Source: JASLEW01 sp035544875
Lineage (GTDB): Bacteria > Acidobacteriota > Thermoanaerobaculia > Multivoradales > UBA5704
Reading direction: 5' to 3'
Length of the DNA: 64,000 bases
Assembly (NCBI GenBank): GCA_035544875.1
Contig: DASZZP010000022.1
Span: forward strand, 50,613-114,612
The notes beneath the pieces were generated by a model. The model searched no databases, was not told the origin of the DNA, and saw only the letters and a program-made list of their open reading frames with translations. Shown piece after piece: positions 18,360 through 30,184 of this stretch (its first letter is position 1; every line of letters begins with the position of its first letter). The translations under genes were made by a program, and so were the position numbers.

Positions 18360-21343
18360 ATGACGACGCCGGCTCGCACTCTACGCCTGACCAGCTGCCT
18401 GGTCCTTGCCGTCGCGGCCGTGGTCCTGGGCGGCCTCAGCGTTCATCGCAAGGTCGCCGCCTTCCAGCCGGTCGGGTTTCAGGGCGGGCCGTCGGGCGGC
18501 CTCACCCGGGTCGACCGGGTGCTCGACCGCGGCACGGGCCTCGCTCCGGGCGACCTGATTCTGCTCGTCGACGGCAGCGAGGCGGCCGGCGATCTGGCGC
18601 TCGGCTCGCGGCTGCGGTCGCGGCCGGAGAGCGAGCTGGCGGTGCTGCGCGGCGGCCAGGTGGTCCGCCTGCAGTATCACCGGCCGCCGCTGGCACCCGA
18701 CTATTCCTACCTCATCCTGGCGCTGATCGGCGGCGCCTACCTGCTGATCGGCCTTTTCACCCTGATCCGGCAGCGCGGCGCCGAGGGATTCCTCTTCTGT
18801 CTCTGGTGCATGACCTCGGCGCTGCTCTACCTGCTGACGCCGGTGCCGCCGCTCGACTTCGAGTTTCGCCTGGTCTTCGCCGGCGACCAGCTGGCGCGCA
18901 TCTTCCTGCCGCCGCTGACGCTGCACCTGCTCCTGATCTTCCCCAGCCCGCTGCCGGCAGTGTCCACCCGCCGGCGCCGCGCCGTGGCCTTCCTCTACCT
19001 GCCGGCGGCGGTGCTGCTCGCCCTGCAGCTCGACCTGATGCTGGCCAATGGGCGCTTCCTCTTCGGCCGGCCCAGCGAGTCGGCGCTGCGGGCGCTCGAC
19101 AGCGTCGAGCTGATCCATCTGGTGGGCTACGCCCTGCTGGCGGTGGCGATCCTGGTCTACCGGCTGCTGCGCGATCCCGGCTGGGAACAGCGCCGGCAGC
19201 TGCACTGGGTGGTATTCGGCGTGGCGGGAGGCTACCTCCCGTTCTTCCTGCTCTACGTCGTGCCCTGGGTGCTTCAGCTACCGCTGCCGGAGCTGCTGCG
19301 GGCGATCGCCGTCCTGCCCCTGGCGCTGGTGCCGCTCTGCTTCGCCTATGCCATCTTGCGCTACAAGCTGTGGGACATCGAGGTCATCGCGCGCGACATC
19401 GTCTCGGGGACGCTGACGCTGCTGCTCGGGGTGATCGGCTTCTCGCTGGTCAACCTGGCGATCACCCGCGGCATCTCGCAAGAGCTGGCGCTGGTCCGCA
19501 ACCTGCTGTCGTTCGCCGCCGGCCTGGGGATCGCCGGACTGCTGGTGCCGACCAGGAATTCGCTTTCGGCGGCGCTCGAACGACTGCAGTACCGGGGCAC
19601 CTTCGGCAAGCGCCGCGCCCTGCTCGGCCTCGGCCGCGACCTGCTTCACGAGCGCGACCTGGGCCGGCTCTGCACGTCGCTGCTCGACCGGCTCGAGAGC
19701 GGCATGGACCTCGAGCGCGCCAATCTCTACCTCGCCCAGGGAGAGCAGCTGTTCGCCGCGCACCACGAGGAGCTGCTCCCGGAGGCGACCTGGGCTCAGA
19801 CCCCGGTGCCCGCCGGGACGTCGTCGTCCAGCCTCGGCGGTTTCGAGCTTCCCCTGGGACCCACTATGCCGTTGGCGCCGCCGGCCCTGCTGGCGGAGTC
19901 GCCCGCCGCCCGCTTTCTTCCCCGGAGCCTGCCGCTGCGTGCCTTCAGCGCCGAGTTCTGGCGCGCCAACGTGGTCCGGCTCGACGGCGTGCGGCTGCCG
20001 GGCGAGCCCGCCTCGCCGCTGCAGCGCCTCTTCATCGCCGGCTATCGTTATGCCTTTCCGCTCACCGTCCGCGGGCGCGAGGTCGGCCTCGTGCTGGCCA
20101 GCCACAAACGCGAGCTGGTACCGCTCAACAGCGAAGACCTCGAGCTGATCCGCCACCTGCTCAACCAGGCGGCGCTGGCGATCGAGAACGCGCAGCTGGT
20201 GGGCCAGCTCCATGTCCAGCTCGAGGAAGTGCAACGCCTGCAGAGCTACAGCCACGGCATCTTCGAGTCCTCGCCGGGCGGCATCGCGGTGCTCGACCGC
20301 GGCCACCGCGTGCTGTCGGCCAACCCGGCCTTCGCCGCCCTGGTCGGGCGCCCGCGCGAGAGCCTCATCGGCAGCCCGATCGCCGCTGTGCTGCCGGTCG
20401 CGCCGCTGCCGCCGCCCGGCGAAGCGCCGCTCGAGGTGAGCTTCTGCGACAGCTCCGGCAAAGAGCGCTACCTGCAGCTGAGCCTGGCCGAGTTCGCGGC
20501 CGCGTCGGGCACCCCGGGCGCCGCCCGCGAGCCGCTGTTCATCCTCCTGGCCCACGACGTGAGCGAGCGCGTGACGATGGAAAATGCGCTCAAGGAAAAG
20601 GAGCGGCTGGCGGCGCTCGGAATGCTGGCCGCCGGCGTCGCGCACGAGGTCAACACGCCGATCACCGGCATCTCGAGCTACGCGCAGATGCTGCTGGCGG
20701 AGACCCCGGAGAGCGATCCGCGTTACTCCATCCTGAAGAAGGTCGAGCGCCAGACCTTCCGCGCCGCGCGCATCGTCAACAACCTGCTCGAGTTCGCGCG
20801 CAACCGGCAGAGCGAGCGCCGGCCGCTCGCGATCGAGCCGCTGCTGCACGAATGCGTCGACCTGCTGGCCGAGCGCCTGGAGCACCGGCCGATCGAGCTT
20901 TGCTGGGACACCCCGCAGCGGCCGCCCGCGGCAGCCGGCGGCGGCGGCGATCGCGATCGGGCCAGGACGGCCGAGCCGATCCTGGTCATGGGCAGCGACG
21001 GCGAGCTGCAGCAGGTGTTCACCAACCTGCTCGGGAACGCCCTCGACGCCATGGCCAACCTCGAGCGCGGCCGGCTGGGGATCGGTCTCCACGCCACCGA
21101 GACCACGGTCGTGGTGCGGATCGAGGACAGCGGGCCGGGCATTCCGCCGGAGAAGATCGACACCATCTTCCAGCCCTTCTTCTCCACCAAGCTGCACCGC
21201 GGCGGCACCGGCCTGGGGCTGGCGATCAGCCATGACATCGTGAAACGGCACGGGGGTCGTGTCAGGGTCGAGAGCGCGCCGGGCAATGGCGCCTGCTTCG
21301 AGGTCGAGCTTCCCAGGCACCGGCCCGCCGCCGCGGGCGCTCT

Positions 21344-21347
<4 letters not shown>
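18360..21347 (+). CDS. PDZ-like/7TM/GAF/PAS sensor histidine kinase
   Basis: A large membrane kinase of 995 residues. In order: one N-terminal helix; a PDZ-like periplasmic segment (about 30-115, VDRVLDRGTGLAPGDLILLVDG); a block of about seven or eight helices (120-400); a GAF-like domain (430-625); a PAS domain (about 635-745, SPGGIAVLDRGHRVLSANPAF); HisKA with His762 in GVAHEVNTPITGISSYAQM; and HATPase_c with NLLGNALDAM, EDSGPGIPPE and GGTGLGLAIS. The TTG at 18357 precedes the ATG at 18360; I prefer the ATG. It overlaps its regulator gene by ATGA. It probably autophosphorylates in response to an envelope or small-molecule signal sensed by the PDZ/7TM part and passes phosphate to the following regulator. 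Confidence 0.85.
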
Positions 21348-22720
<1,373 letters not shown>

Positions 22721-22726
<6 letters not shown>

Positions 22727-22774
22727 CACCCCCGAGACCCCTGACGCCCCTGAGACTCCCGAGACCACTGAGAG
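22721..22774 (+). repeat. Six-unit 9-base tandem repeat, mostly intergenic
   Basis: Six units close to CCCTGAGAC (CCCTGACAC, CCCCGAGAC, CCCTGACGC, CCCTGAGAC, TCCCGAGAC, CACTGAGAG) begin exactly at the regulator's stop codon, which is the TGA of the first unit, and run into the gap before the M14 gene. Confidence 0.75.
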
Positions 22775-22890
22775 CATTCGCCGGCTCCCGGGCTCGATCT
22801 CGCGGCAGGCGCGCAGGCGTGACCGTACCCGGCCTCAGCCGCGGTAGCGGGGGATGCTGTCCTGGCGCTTTGACATCAAGAGAGGGTTCC

Positions 22891-25575
22891 ATGTCGCGCA
22901 CGCTGCACCATGCAAGAAAGTTCGAGAAGGTACCAATGGCGGCCCTGGCGCTGGCACTCGGCGGCCTGGCCACCTTCGCGGGATCGGCCCGCGGCGCCGC
23001 CCCCCCGGCGGCGGGGCTGCTCGCGCCGCTCTCGGGCGGCGAGACCATCGAGCTGCCGCCAACCGACGACAAGGTGCCGCGCCCCGACGCGGTGCTCGGC
23101 TATCCGGTCGGCAGCCGGTTCACCCACTGGGAGCGCATCGAGTCCTACTTTGCCGCCCTCGCCGCCGCCTCGCCGCGGGTCAAGGCCTGGGAATACGGGC
23201 GCACCTACGAAGGGCGTCCGCTCGAGCTCGTCGCCGTCTCCAGTCCCGAGAACATCGCCCGGCTCGAGGAGATCCGGCTGGAGCGGCTGCGCCTGGCCGA
23301 GCCGGCGGCGCTGGCGCACGCCGAGCGCGAGCGCCTGGTCAAGGGCCTGCCGGTCGTGATCTGGCTGGCCTACGGCATTCACGGCAACGAGGCATCGTCG
23401 GCCGAGGCGGCGATGGTGGTGGCCTATGCCCTGGCCGCCGGACAGGGCGAGACGGCGCAGCTGCTCGAGCACGCCATCGTCCTGATCGATCCGCTCTCGA
23501 ATCCGGACGGCCGCGAGCGCTACGTGCACGGCTTCGAGCAGCGCCAGGGCGAGCGGCCCAACGACCACCGCGGCGCGGCCGAGCACTGGGAACCCTGGCC
23601 GGGGGGCCGGCAGAACCACTACCTGATCGACCTCAACCGCGATTGGGCCTGGGCGACCCAGCAAGAGAGCCGCAGCCGGATCGCGGCCTACCGCTCGTGG
23701 GAGCCGCAGGTCTACGTCGATTTCCACGAGATGGGCCCCGATTCGAGCTACTTCTTCCCGCCGCCCGCCGATCCGATCCATCCCAAGATCGACCGCCGGG
23801 TGCTCAACTGGCTGGAAACCTTCGGCAGGGCCAACGCCGAGGCCTTCGATCGCCACGGCTGGGTCTACTACAAGAACGAGAACTACGATCTGTTCTATCC
23901 CGGCTACGGCGACTCCTATCCCAGCCTGCACGGGGCGATCGGGATGACCTACGAGATGGCGGGCGGCGGGCGTGGCGGGCTGGCCATCGCTCACCCCGAC
24001 GGCAGCGTGCTCACCTTGGCCGACCGCATCGGACGGCACGTCACGAGCTCGCTCGCCACCGTCCACACCGCGGCGCGCAATGCGCACCGCCTGCTGCAGG
24101 ACTTCGTGGCGGCGCGCTTGAAGGCCGCCAACGAGCCGGCCAAGAGCTACCTCTGGCCGGCCGACCAGCAGGAGGCACGGACGCTGGCCGACCTGCTCAC
24201 CCGCCACGGCGTGCGCGTCCAGCAGCTCGCCCAGGCGGCTGAGATCGAGGCCCGGCCGCTGCGCGGCGGCAAGGAGGAAAAAGCGCACAAGTTCGCCGCC
24301 GGCACCTACGCGGTGTCGACCGCGCAGCCGCTCGGCGACCTGGTGCAGGCGCTGATGGATCTCGAGGCGCCGATGGCCGCGAGCTTCCTTGAGCGCCAGC
24401 GCCAGCGCTTCGAGCAGCGCCGCGAAGCGGAGTTCTATGACATCACCGCCTGGTCGCTGCCGCTGGCCTTCAACCTGCGCGTCTTCATCGCCGACGGCGA
24501 GCTGCCGGCGGCGAGGCGGCCGCTGGGGCCGGCGGTGGGCGGTATCGAGGGCAGCGGCGAGCTCGGTTACCTGGTGGCGCCGCAGGGGCTCGCCTCCTAT
24601 CGTCTGGCGGCGGAGCTGCGGCGGCGGAAGATCCTGCACCGCGTCGCCCTGACCGGCTTCGCCGACGGGGCCACGCGCTATCCCTCCGGCACCTTGTTCA
24701 TCCCGCGGCACGGCAACCCGCGCGAGCTGCCCGAGCTGCTCTCGGGGCTGCTGCGCGAGCAGGCGCTCGCCGCGCAGGCGCTCTCCTCCTCGTTCCAGGT
24801 CACCGGCATCTCGCTGGGCTCGAACAGCATGGCAGCGGTCCGTCCGGCGCGCGTCGGGCTGCTGTCGGGCGCCGGCGTCGACCCGACGTCGTTCGGCTTC
24901 CTCTGGTATCTGCTCGATCGCGAAGTGGGGCTCGCCCACGACCGCCTGGAGGTCTCTCACCTGCGCGGCGCCGATCTTGCCGAGCTCGACGTCCTGGTCA
25001 TGCCCAACGGCGACTACGACGAGTCGATCGGCGAGCGGGCGCGGACGGCGATCGACGCCTGGATCAAAGAGGGAGGCGAGCTGGTGGCGGTCGGCGGCGA
25101 CACGATCAAGTGGCTGCAGGACCACGAGCTCACGTCGGTCAAGCCCTGGAAGGCGCCCGAGGCCGATGCCGAGAGCGAGGGGAGCTTCGAGCGGGTGGTG
25201 GCCGAGCATGGCATCACGACCCCCGGCGCCATCGTGGCCACCCGCCTGCAAGCCCAGCATCCGCTGGCTCTAGGGGTCACCGCGCCGCCGCCGGTGCTGG
25301 TCGAGGGTTCGACCGTCCTCGAGCCGACCGGCGACCCGCGCCGCGACGTCCTCGTTGCCGCCCCGCAGGACCCGGTCATCGCCGGCTTCGCCTGGCCCGA
25401 GGCCAAGCAGCGCCTCGCCGGCTCGCTGCTCGCCGGCGTCGAGCAGCGGGGCAGCGGCGCCGTCGTCCTCTTCGCCCAGGACCCCACGTTCCGTCTCTTC
25501 TGGCGCGCCACGACCCCCCTGTTCTTGAACGCCGTCATGTACGGCCCGACCGCGGGGCTGGCGCGGCGGAACTGA
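22891..25575 (+). CDS. Exported M14 zinc carboxypeptidase-like protein
   Basis: An 894-residue secreted peptidase. The N-terminal signal (MAALALALGGLATFAGSARG) is preceded by a basic stretch. In the M14 domain (about 65-400), zinc ligands are His164 and Glu167 in HGNEASS and His279 in VDFHEMG; the catalytic Glu is Glu355 in MTYEMAGGG. Arg and Asn substrate-binding residues lie in DLNRDW. The C-terminal 450 residues contain a glutamine-amidotransferase-like fold (RPARVGLLSGAGVDPTSFG, DVLVMPNGDYDESIG and GGELVAVGGDTIKWL), an arrangement known in large M14 proteins. ATG at 22891 has AGAGAGGG 5 bases upstream; upstream in-frame codons lack this. It probably degrades peptides in the periplasm; the specificity is unknown. 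Confidence 0.87.
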   Translation: MSRTLHHARKFEKVPMAALALALGGLATFAGSARGAAPPAAGLLAPLSGGETIELPPTDDKVPRPDAVLGYPVGSRFTHWERIESYFAALAAASPRVKAWEYGRTYEGRPLELVAVSSPENIARLEEIRLERLRLAEPAALAHAERERLVKGLPVVIWLAYGIHGNEASSAEAAMVVAYALAAGQGETAQLLEHAIVLIDPLSNPDGRERYVHGFEQRQGERPNDHRGAAEHWEPWPGGRQNHYLIDLNRDWAWATQQESRSRIAAYRSWEPQVYVDFHEMGPDSSYFFPPPADPIHPKIDRRVLNWLETFGRANAEAFDRHGWVYYKNENYDLFYPGYGDSYPSLHGAIGMTYEMAGGGRGGLAIAHPDGSVLTLADRIGRHVTSSLATVHTAARNAHRLLQDFVAARLKAANEPAKSYLWPADQQEARTLADLLTRHGVRVQQLAQAAEIEARPLRGGKEEKAHKFAAGTYAVSTAQPLGDLVQALMDLEAPMAASFLERQRQRFEQRREAEFYDITAWSLPLAFNLRVFIADGELPAARRPLGPAVGGIEGSGELGYLVAPQGLASYRLAAELRRRKILHRVALTGFADGATRYPSGTLFIPRHGNPRELPELLSGLLREQALAAQALSSSFQVTGISLGSNSMAAVRPARVGLLSGAGVDPTSFGFLWYLLDREVGLAHDRLEVSHLRGADLAELDVLVMPNGDYDESIGERARTAIDAWIKEGGELVAVGGDTIKWLQDHELTSVKPWKAPEADAESEGSFERVVAEHGITTPGAIVATRLQAQHPLALGVTAPPPVLVEGSTVLEPTGDPRRDVLVAAPQDPVIAGFAWPEAKQRLAGSLLAGVEQRGSGAVVLFAQDPTFRLFWRATTPLFLNAVMYGPTAGLARRN

Positions 25576-25577
25576 GG

Positions 25578-26543
25578 TCAATTCCAGGTCAGGCCGCGGA
25601 TCTGATCGAGATTTACGTTGCCGCCGGAGAGGACGCAGGCGACCTTGGTGCCTCGCGGCGACCGCACGAGGCCGTGGAGGAGGGCGGCGACCGGGGCGGC
25701 GGCGGCGCCTTCGATCACCAGCTTGGCGCGCGACATGATCCAGATCATCGCATCGAAGATCTGCTCGTCCGGCAGGGTGACGATCTCGTCGACGAAGCGC
25801 CGGACGACCTCGAACGTGGTCTCTCCGACGCGCTTGACCCGCAGGCCGTCGATGACGCAATCGACGCGGTCGAGCGTCACCACGCTGCCGGCGGCGACGC
25901 TGTCGCGCATGCCGGGAGCTCCCGACGACTCGACGCCAATGATCCTGACCGACGGCTTGACGCTCTTGATCGCCATCGCCACGCCGGAGATCAATCCGCC
26001 GCCGCCGATCGGCACGACGACGGCGTCGACGTCCGGCCAGTCGCGGATGATCTCGAGACCCAGAGTCCCCTGCCCGGCGATGAGCTGCAAGTCGTCGAAC
26101 GGATGGATGTAGGTGAGGCCGCGCTCGCGGACGAGCTCCTTTGCTTTCTCGTTGGCCTCGTCCCAGATCGTGCCGTACGGCACGACCTCGGCGCCATAGC
26201 CGCGCGTCGCGGCCACCTTCGACGGCGTCGCGTTCTCCGCCATCACGACCACGGCCTGGATGCCATGGATGCGCGCCGCCAGCGCGACGCCTTGCGCATG
26301 GTTGCCCGCCGACGAGCAGACCACGCCGCGCCGCCGCTCGTCGTCGGTCAGGTGCGTGAACTTGTTGAGCGGCCCGCGAATCTTGTACGACCCGGTGCGC
26401 TGGAACATCTCGGCCTTGAGGCGGACCTCGAGACCGGTGAGATCGCTCAACGTCGTCGACGACAGCAGCGGCGTGTGATGAATGTGCGGCGCGACGCGCG
26501 CATATGCCGCCGCAAAGACGTCGGCGCCGAGCGGAAGCTGCAT
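25578..26543 (-). CDS. Threonine/serine dehydratase (PLP-dependent, short form)
   Basis: A fold-type II PLP enzyme of 321 residues that deaminates threonine to 2-oxobutyrate (or serine to pyruvate). The PLP-binding lysine is in SYKIRGP, preceded by TPLLSSTTLSDLTG. SSAGNHAQGVALAA contacts the substrate, and VVPIGGGGLISG binds the cofactor phosphate. There is no C-terminal ACT regulatory domain, so it matches the short catabolic TdcB/serine-racemase-like group rather than the long biosynthetic IlvA. ATG at 26543 follows GGAGG 12 bases and GAGG 2 bases upstream. It converges on the M14 gene with only 2 bases between stops. Serine racemase is a possible alternative activity. Confidence 0.87.
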   Translation of the reverse strand: MQLPLGADVFAAAYARVAPHIHHTPLLSSTTLSDLTGLEVRLKAEMFQRTGSYKIRGPLNKFTHLTDDERRRGVVCSSAGNHAQGVALAARIHGIQAVVVMAENATPSKVAATRGYGAEVVPYGTIWDEANEKAKELVRERGLTYIHPFDDLQLIAGQGTLGLEIIRDWPDVDAVVVPIGGGGLISGVAMAIKSVKPSVRIIGVESSGAPGMRDSVAAGSVVTLDRVDCVIDGLRVKRVGETTFEVVRRFVDEIVTLPDEQIFDAMIWIMSRAKLVIEGAAAAPVAALLHGLVRSPRGTKVACVLSGGNVNLDQIRGLTWN

Positions 26544-26647
26544 GGCCTCACCCCCTCCAGGATCAGGACCTTGGACTGAGCGGGATTGCATTGTAGTGCA
26601 GCGGATTGATTGGGCGCGCGGGTCCCGACCTCCAGGAAGAGCTCTCC

Positions 26648-26675
26648 GGGGAATGCCGCGCGTCCATCACCGGAC
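26648..26675 (+). repeat. Short dispersed repeat, copy 2
   Basis: Matches 2894-2920 over GGGGAATGCCGC, GTCCATC and CCGGAC. Here it is intergenic, between the dehydratase start and the downstream end of the regulator gene, and CGTCC/GGACG can form a 5-base-pair hairpin. Confidence 0.45.
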
Positions 26676-26739
26676 GTGCGGCTGCCGCCCGGCCATCGCC
26701 GGACAGGCGGCCTGCCCGCGCTTTGAGTTTGTGCGTGCC

Positions 26740-28155
26740 TCACGGCTTGGGATCTGGCGCCTCCTTGTGGCGCGGGCGGGCCGGCCTCTCGACGCCCAGG
26801 GCGGCGGCCTTCTGGTGCAGGTAGGTGCGCTGGATGCGGAGGAGGCGGGCGGCGGCGCTGAAGTTCCAGTCGGTGCGCTGGAGAACGGCGTCGAGGTAGT
26901 CGCGCTCGCAGGCGGCCTTGAAGTCCTTGAGCGGTAGGATGGGGTAAGTTTCGCCGAGGCGGACGATGCCGGTCTGGGGACTGCGAGCGGGCTGAAAGAG
27001 GGCTGACGGGAGCTGGTCGAGGGTGAGCGGGTCGCCGCCGAACACGACCAGCCGCTCGCAGAGGTTGCGCAGCTCGCGGATGTTGCCCGGCCAGGCATAG
27101 CTCTCGAGCGCTGGATAGACCGCTTCATCGATCTGGCGCCGGCGCAGCCGGTTCTGGCGCGAGAAGAGCTCGACGAAGTGTGCAAAGAGCTGGCGGATGT
27201 CTTCGCGCCGCGCGCTCAGCGGCGGCACCTCGATCGGCAGGTGAGCAAGGCGGAAGTAGAGGTCCTGGCGGAACTGGCCGGCCGCGACCCGCGCTTCGAG
27301 GTCGTGGTGGGTGGCCGCGAACACCCGCACGTCGACCTGGCGGTCGCGGGTCTCGCCGATCCGCCTCACCCCGCCGTCTTCGAGGACGCGCAGCAGCCGG
27401 GCCTGCAGGCCGACCTCCATGTCGCCGATCTCGTCGAGAAAGAGGGTGCCGCCGTCGGCCTCCTCGAAGAGACCTGGTTTTGCCGACTTGGCGTCGGTGA
27501 AGGCGCCCCGGGCGTGTCCGAAGAGCTCGTCCTCTACCAGGTGGGCAGGGATGGCGGCGCAGTTGATCTTGATGAACGGTCCGTCGCGGCGCGCGCTCTG
27601 CCGGTGCAGGGTGCTGGCGACCAGCTCCTTGCCGGTGCCACTCGCGCCGGTGATCAGCACCCGGCCGCTGGTCGGCGCCGCCCGGGCGATTACCGCGCGC
27701 AGCTGCGCCGCGGCGGGCGAGGCGCCGAGAATCACGGTGCCCTCGTCGAACCGCGACTCGAGCGCGATCACCTGCCGCTTCAAGGCCGCGTGCTCCAACG
27801 TGTTGGCGATCGAACGCAGCAGGCGCTCGCGGCTGAACGGCTTCTCGATGAAGTCGTGGACGCCCAGGCGCAGCGCCTCGACCGTCTCGCTGATCGAGGC
27901 TTCGCCGGAGATGATCACGGTGGGTGGCAGGCGGCGGCGTGGCGCCAGCTCCCGGATCAGGTCGACGCCGCTCATCTGGCGCAGGCGGACGTCGAGCAGC
28001 AGCAGGTCGGGCAGCGGACGGGCGGCATCGATCAGCTGCGCCTGGGCCTCTTCGGCACACGCCATGGCCTGCGGCGACAACCCTTCCTCGCGCAGCTGCA
28101 GGAGCAGGCTGGCGCGGATCTTCTCGTCGTCCTCGACGATCAGGACGCTGGTCAC
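26740..28155 (-). CDS. NtrX-like AAA+ response regulator with variant GAFTDA loop
   Basis: 471 residues: a receiver domain with Asp55 in LLLLDVRLRQM; an AAA+ domain with Walker A GASGTGKE (about 170-177) and LFLDEIGDM; and a Fis-like C-terminal helix-turn-helix (NFSAAARLLRIQRTYLHQKAAALG). The loop that contacts sigma-54 reads GAFTDA (217-222) in place of GAFTGA, so sigma-54 activation may be altered or absent. The start is a GTG at 28155, overlapping the kinase stop as GTGA. It is the last gene of the four-gene operon. Its partner is the upstream NtrY-like kinase. Confidence 0.88.
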   Translation of the reverse strand: MTSVLIVEDDEKIRASLLLQLREEGLSPQAMACAEEAQAQLIDAARPLPDLLLLDVRLRQMSGVDLIRELAPRRRLPPTVIISGEASISETVEALRLGVHDFIEKPFSRERLLRSIANTLEHAALKRQVIALESRFDEGTVILGASPAAAQLRAVIARAAPTSGRVLITGASGTGKELVASTLHRQSARRDGPFIKINCAAIPAHLVEDELFGHARGAFTDAKSAKPGLFEEADGGTLFLDEIGDMEVGLQARLLRVLEDGGVRRIGETRDRQVDVRVFAATHHDLEARVAAGQFRQDLYFRLAHLPIEVPPLSARREDIRQLFAHFVELFSRQNRLRRRQIDEAVYPALESYAWPGNIRELRNLCERLVVFGGDPLTLDQLPSALFQPARSPQTGIVRLGETYPILPLKDFKAACERDYLDAVLQRTDWNFSAAARLLRIQRTYLHQKAAALGVERPARPRHKEAPDPKP

Positions 28156-29480
28156 GACCCGCCCTCCGCGCCGACCCTAGGGCTGCGCTCGGCGGCATCG
28201 AGCGGCGGGGTGTCGCGCGGCGCGGTGACGAGGGCCTGGGTCGCCGGCTCTAGCAACCGTGGCAGGAGCAGGCGGAAGGTGGCGCCGGCCGGCGACGAGA
28301 CGAGGAGCTCGAGATCACCGCCGTGGTCGAGCAGGATCTTGCGCGAGATCGCGAGGCCCAGCCCCATCCCCTCTCCCGCGGGGCGCGTCGTGGCGTAAGG
28401 CGCGAAGAGACGGCCGCGGATCTCCGGCGGGACCCCGGGGCCGCTGTCGGCGGCGTCGAGGCAGAGCCAGCGCTCGCTGCCTGCCAGCGAGAAAACCATC
28501 TCGCCGGCAGCATCGCCGCCCAGGGCAAGAGAGCTGTTGTCGCACAGGTTGACCAGTACCTGGCGCAGCAGCTCGCGATCGATTGCCGCACGGCAGGGGA
28601 CAGCGGCAGGAAGAGGCCGCCAGACGAGCTTCAGGTTCGGCCAGGCGGCGGCGAAGGTCGCCGCGAACTCGGCCGCCAGCGCGGCGAGGTCGTGCGGCGC
28701 CAGGCGCGGCTGTGGCAGCCTGGCGAACGAGGTAAACGCCTGGGTGAATTTGCCCAGGCGTTCGAGCTCCTGGCCGACACTCTCGACCAGCAGCAGGCAA
28801 GACTCGGGCTGTCCTGCCTCTTCGGCGCAGCGATCGTCCACCGCGCCCGGCAGCAGTCTACGCAGGCGGGCCAGCTCGAGCCGCGCCGCGGTCAGCGGCG
28901 TGCGCATCTCATGGGCATGCCGGCGCGCCGCCTCCTGCCAGGCTGCAAGATTCTCGAGCGAGGCCAGCCGGCGGCGGTCGCGAGTCACGGCCCGCGAGGT
29001 CCGCTCGATCATCGCGGCGATCCGGCCGATCAGGTCGCGGCGGTGGTCGCCGATCTCGACGTCCTCACGCCCGGCGGAGAGCTCGGCAAGGGCGCCCTGC
29101 AGGCGGTCGAGCCGCGCCTGCTGGCGCAGCTGGCGCACCAGGAAAGTGGCGCCGCCAATCCCCGCCAGGGCGCCGAACACGGCCAGCAGCGCGGCATGAT
29201 AGCGGCCGACCACCTCAGCACGGTTGTAGCGCAGGATGCGCAAGCGGTCGAGGAGCGATTTGGCGGCGGCGAAGCGGCGGCGGTAGGCGGCGGCGGCGGC
29301 GGGATCGAGCCGTGCGAGCCGCTTCTGGTCGGCAAGAGACTGCTCGAGCTGCGCCATCACGTCCGGGTGGACCCCGAACGTGAACCAGGCGCCCGACAGC
29401 GGCCGGGCGAAGAGCTCGAAAACCAGCGCGGCGGCGAGCAGCAGCGCCAGCAAGGTCGTCACGGTCACCTTGAGGTTCAC
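28152..29480 (-). CDS. NtrY-like sensor histidine kinase
   Basis: About 442 residues. Two membrane helices (LLALLLAAALVFELFA and AALLAVFGALAGIGGATFLV) bracket a short periplasmic part, followed by a HAMP-like linker. HisKA has His190 in RRHAHEMRTPLTAAR. In HATPase_c, the N box is VNLCDNSSLALGG, the G1 box ADSGPGVPPEIRG and the G2 box GEGMGLGLAIS. GTG at 29480 overlaps the upstream gene's stop as GTGA; an upstream in-frame TTG at 29525 lies within that gene and is less likely. It is encoded directly before its regulator with another GTGA overlap. The HEMRTPL motif matches the NtrY/NtrX type of pair. Confidence 0.86.
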   Translation of the reverse strand: MNLKVTVTTLLALLLAAALVFELFARPLSGAWFTFGVHPDVMAQLEQSLADQKRLARLDPAAAAAYRRRFAAAKSLLDRLRILRYNRAEVVGRYHAALLAVFGALAGIGGATFLVRQLRQQARLDRLQGALAELSAGREDVEIGDHRRDLIGRIAAMIERTSRAVTRDRRRLASLENLAAWQEAARRHAHEMRTPLTAARLELARLRRLLPGAVDDRCAEEAGQPESCLLLVESVGQELERLGKFTQAFTSFARLPQPRLAPHDLAALAAEFAATFAAAWPNLKLVWRPLPAAVPCRAAIDRELLRQVLVNLCDNSSLALGGDAAGEMVFSLAGSERWLCLDAADSGPGVPPEIRGRLFAPYATTRPAGEGMGLGLAISRKILLDHGGDLELLVSSPAGATFRLLLPRLLEPATQALVTAPRDTPPLDAAERSPRVGAEGGS

Positions 29481-30184
29481 GGCCTGTGCTCCGCGCCGCT
29501 CTCTGGCCGCAGGATGAGGCTCCAATTATAGCTGACCAGGCTGCGACGCTTGATCGAAGTTGCGATCAACAGGTCGAGCACGCCATGGAGGGGAGCGGCA
29601 GCGCTGGCCGGCCCGACTCCTCCACCGGGCTCGATGCCCCCGGCGCCGGCCGGCCGGCCGGCCGGCTCGGTGCCGCTCTGACCATCCCCCAGCGAGCGCG
29701 AGAACCAGCGCTGGGTGTCGTGCTGCTCGGATTGCGAGAATGGGATGACGCTCAGCTCGAGATCGAGACGCCAGGGGCGGCCGGCCGCCAGCGGACCGGC
29801 GGCCCCGAGCGGCAGCTTGATGCCCTTCCACCAGGCCAGCAGGCGCTGGACCGATGAAAGGCTCTCATGCCAGCGCCGGCCGTCGTAGGCGGTCGCGGTC
29901 ACCAGATAGACCTCGTCCCAGAGCTCATAGCGGACCTCGATCATGCCGCGGCCCTTCACCTTGTGGGCCCGATCGTCGCGCGCCGCCACCTCCAGCACGA
30001 AGCTGGTGGTGAGACCGCCGCCGAGATGTGGCTTCACCTCCGGCAGCGAGAGAATGTCCGGGAGGGCAACGAGAACGAGCTCCCTGCCACCGGCGAGCTC
30101 GATCAGCGGGCGCTCGGTGCGCTCGGCCAGCGCGGGGACCGGCGCGGCGAGCAGGATCGTGGCGGCGAGGGAAGCCAGGATCAT
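29477..30184 (-). CDS. DUF4390-like exported protein
   Basis: 235 residues with a signal peptide (MILASLAATILLAAPVPALA). The mature part has a beta-rich stretch typical of DUF4390, with VALPDILSLPEVKPHLGGGL, a basic MIEVRYELWDEVYLVTATAY, and AWWKGIKLPLG. In proteobacteria DUF4390 proteins are encoded just before NtrY-like kinases, as here, which supports the assignment. A Gly/Pro/Ala-rich insert lies near residue 180. ATG at 30184 overlaps the barrel gene's stop as ATGA. It may be a periplasmic accessory of the sensor kinase, but that is inference from context. Confidence 0.62.
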   Translation of the reverse strand: MILASLAATILLAAPVPALAERTERPLIELAGGRELVLVALPDILSLPEVKPHLGGGLTTSFVLEVAARDDRAHKVKGRGMIEVRYELWDEVYLVTATAYDGRRWHESLSSVQRLLAWWKGIKLPLGAAGPLAAGRPWRLDLELSVIPFSQSEQHDTQRWFSRSLGDGQSGTEPAGRPAGAGGIEPGGGVGPASAAAPLHGVLDLLIATSIKRRSLVSYNWSLILRPESGAEHRP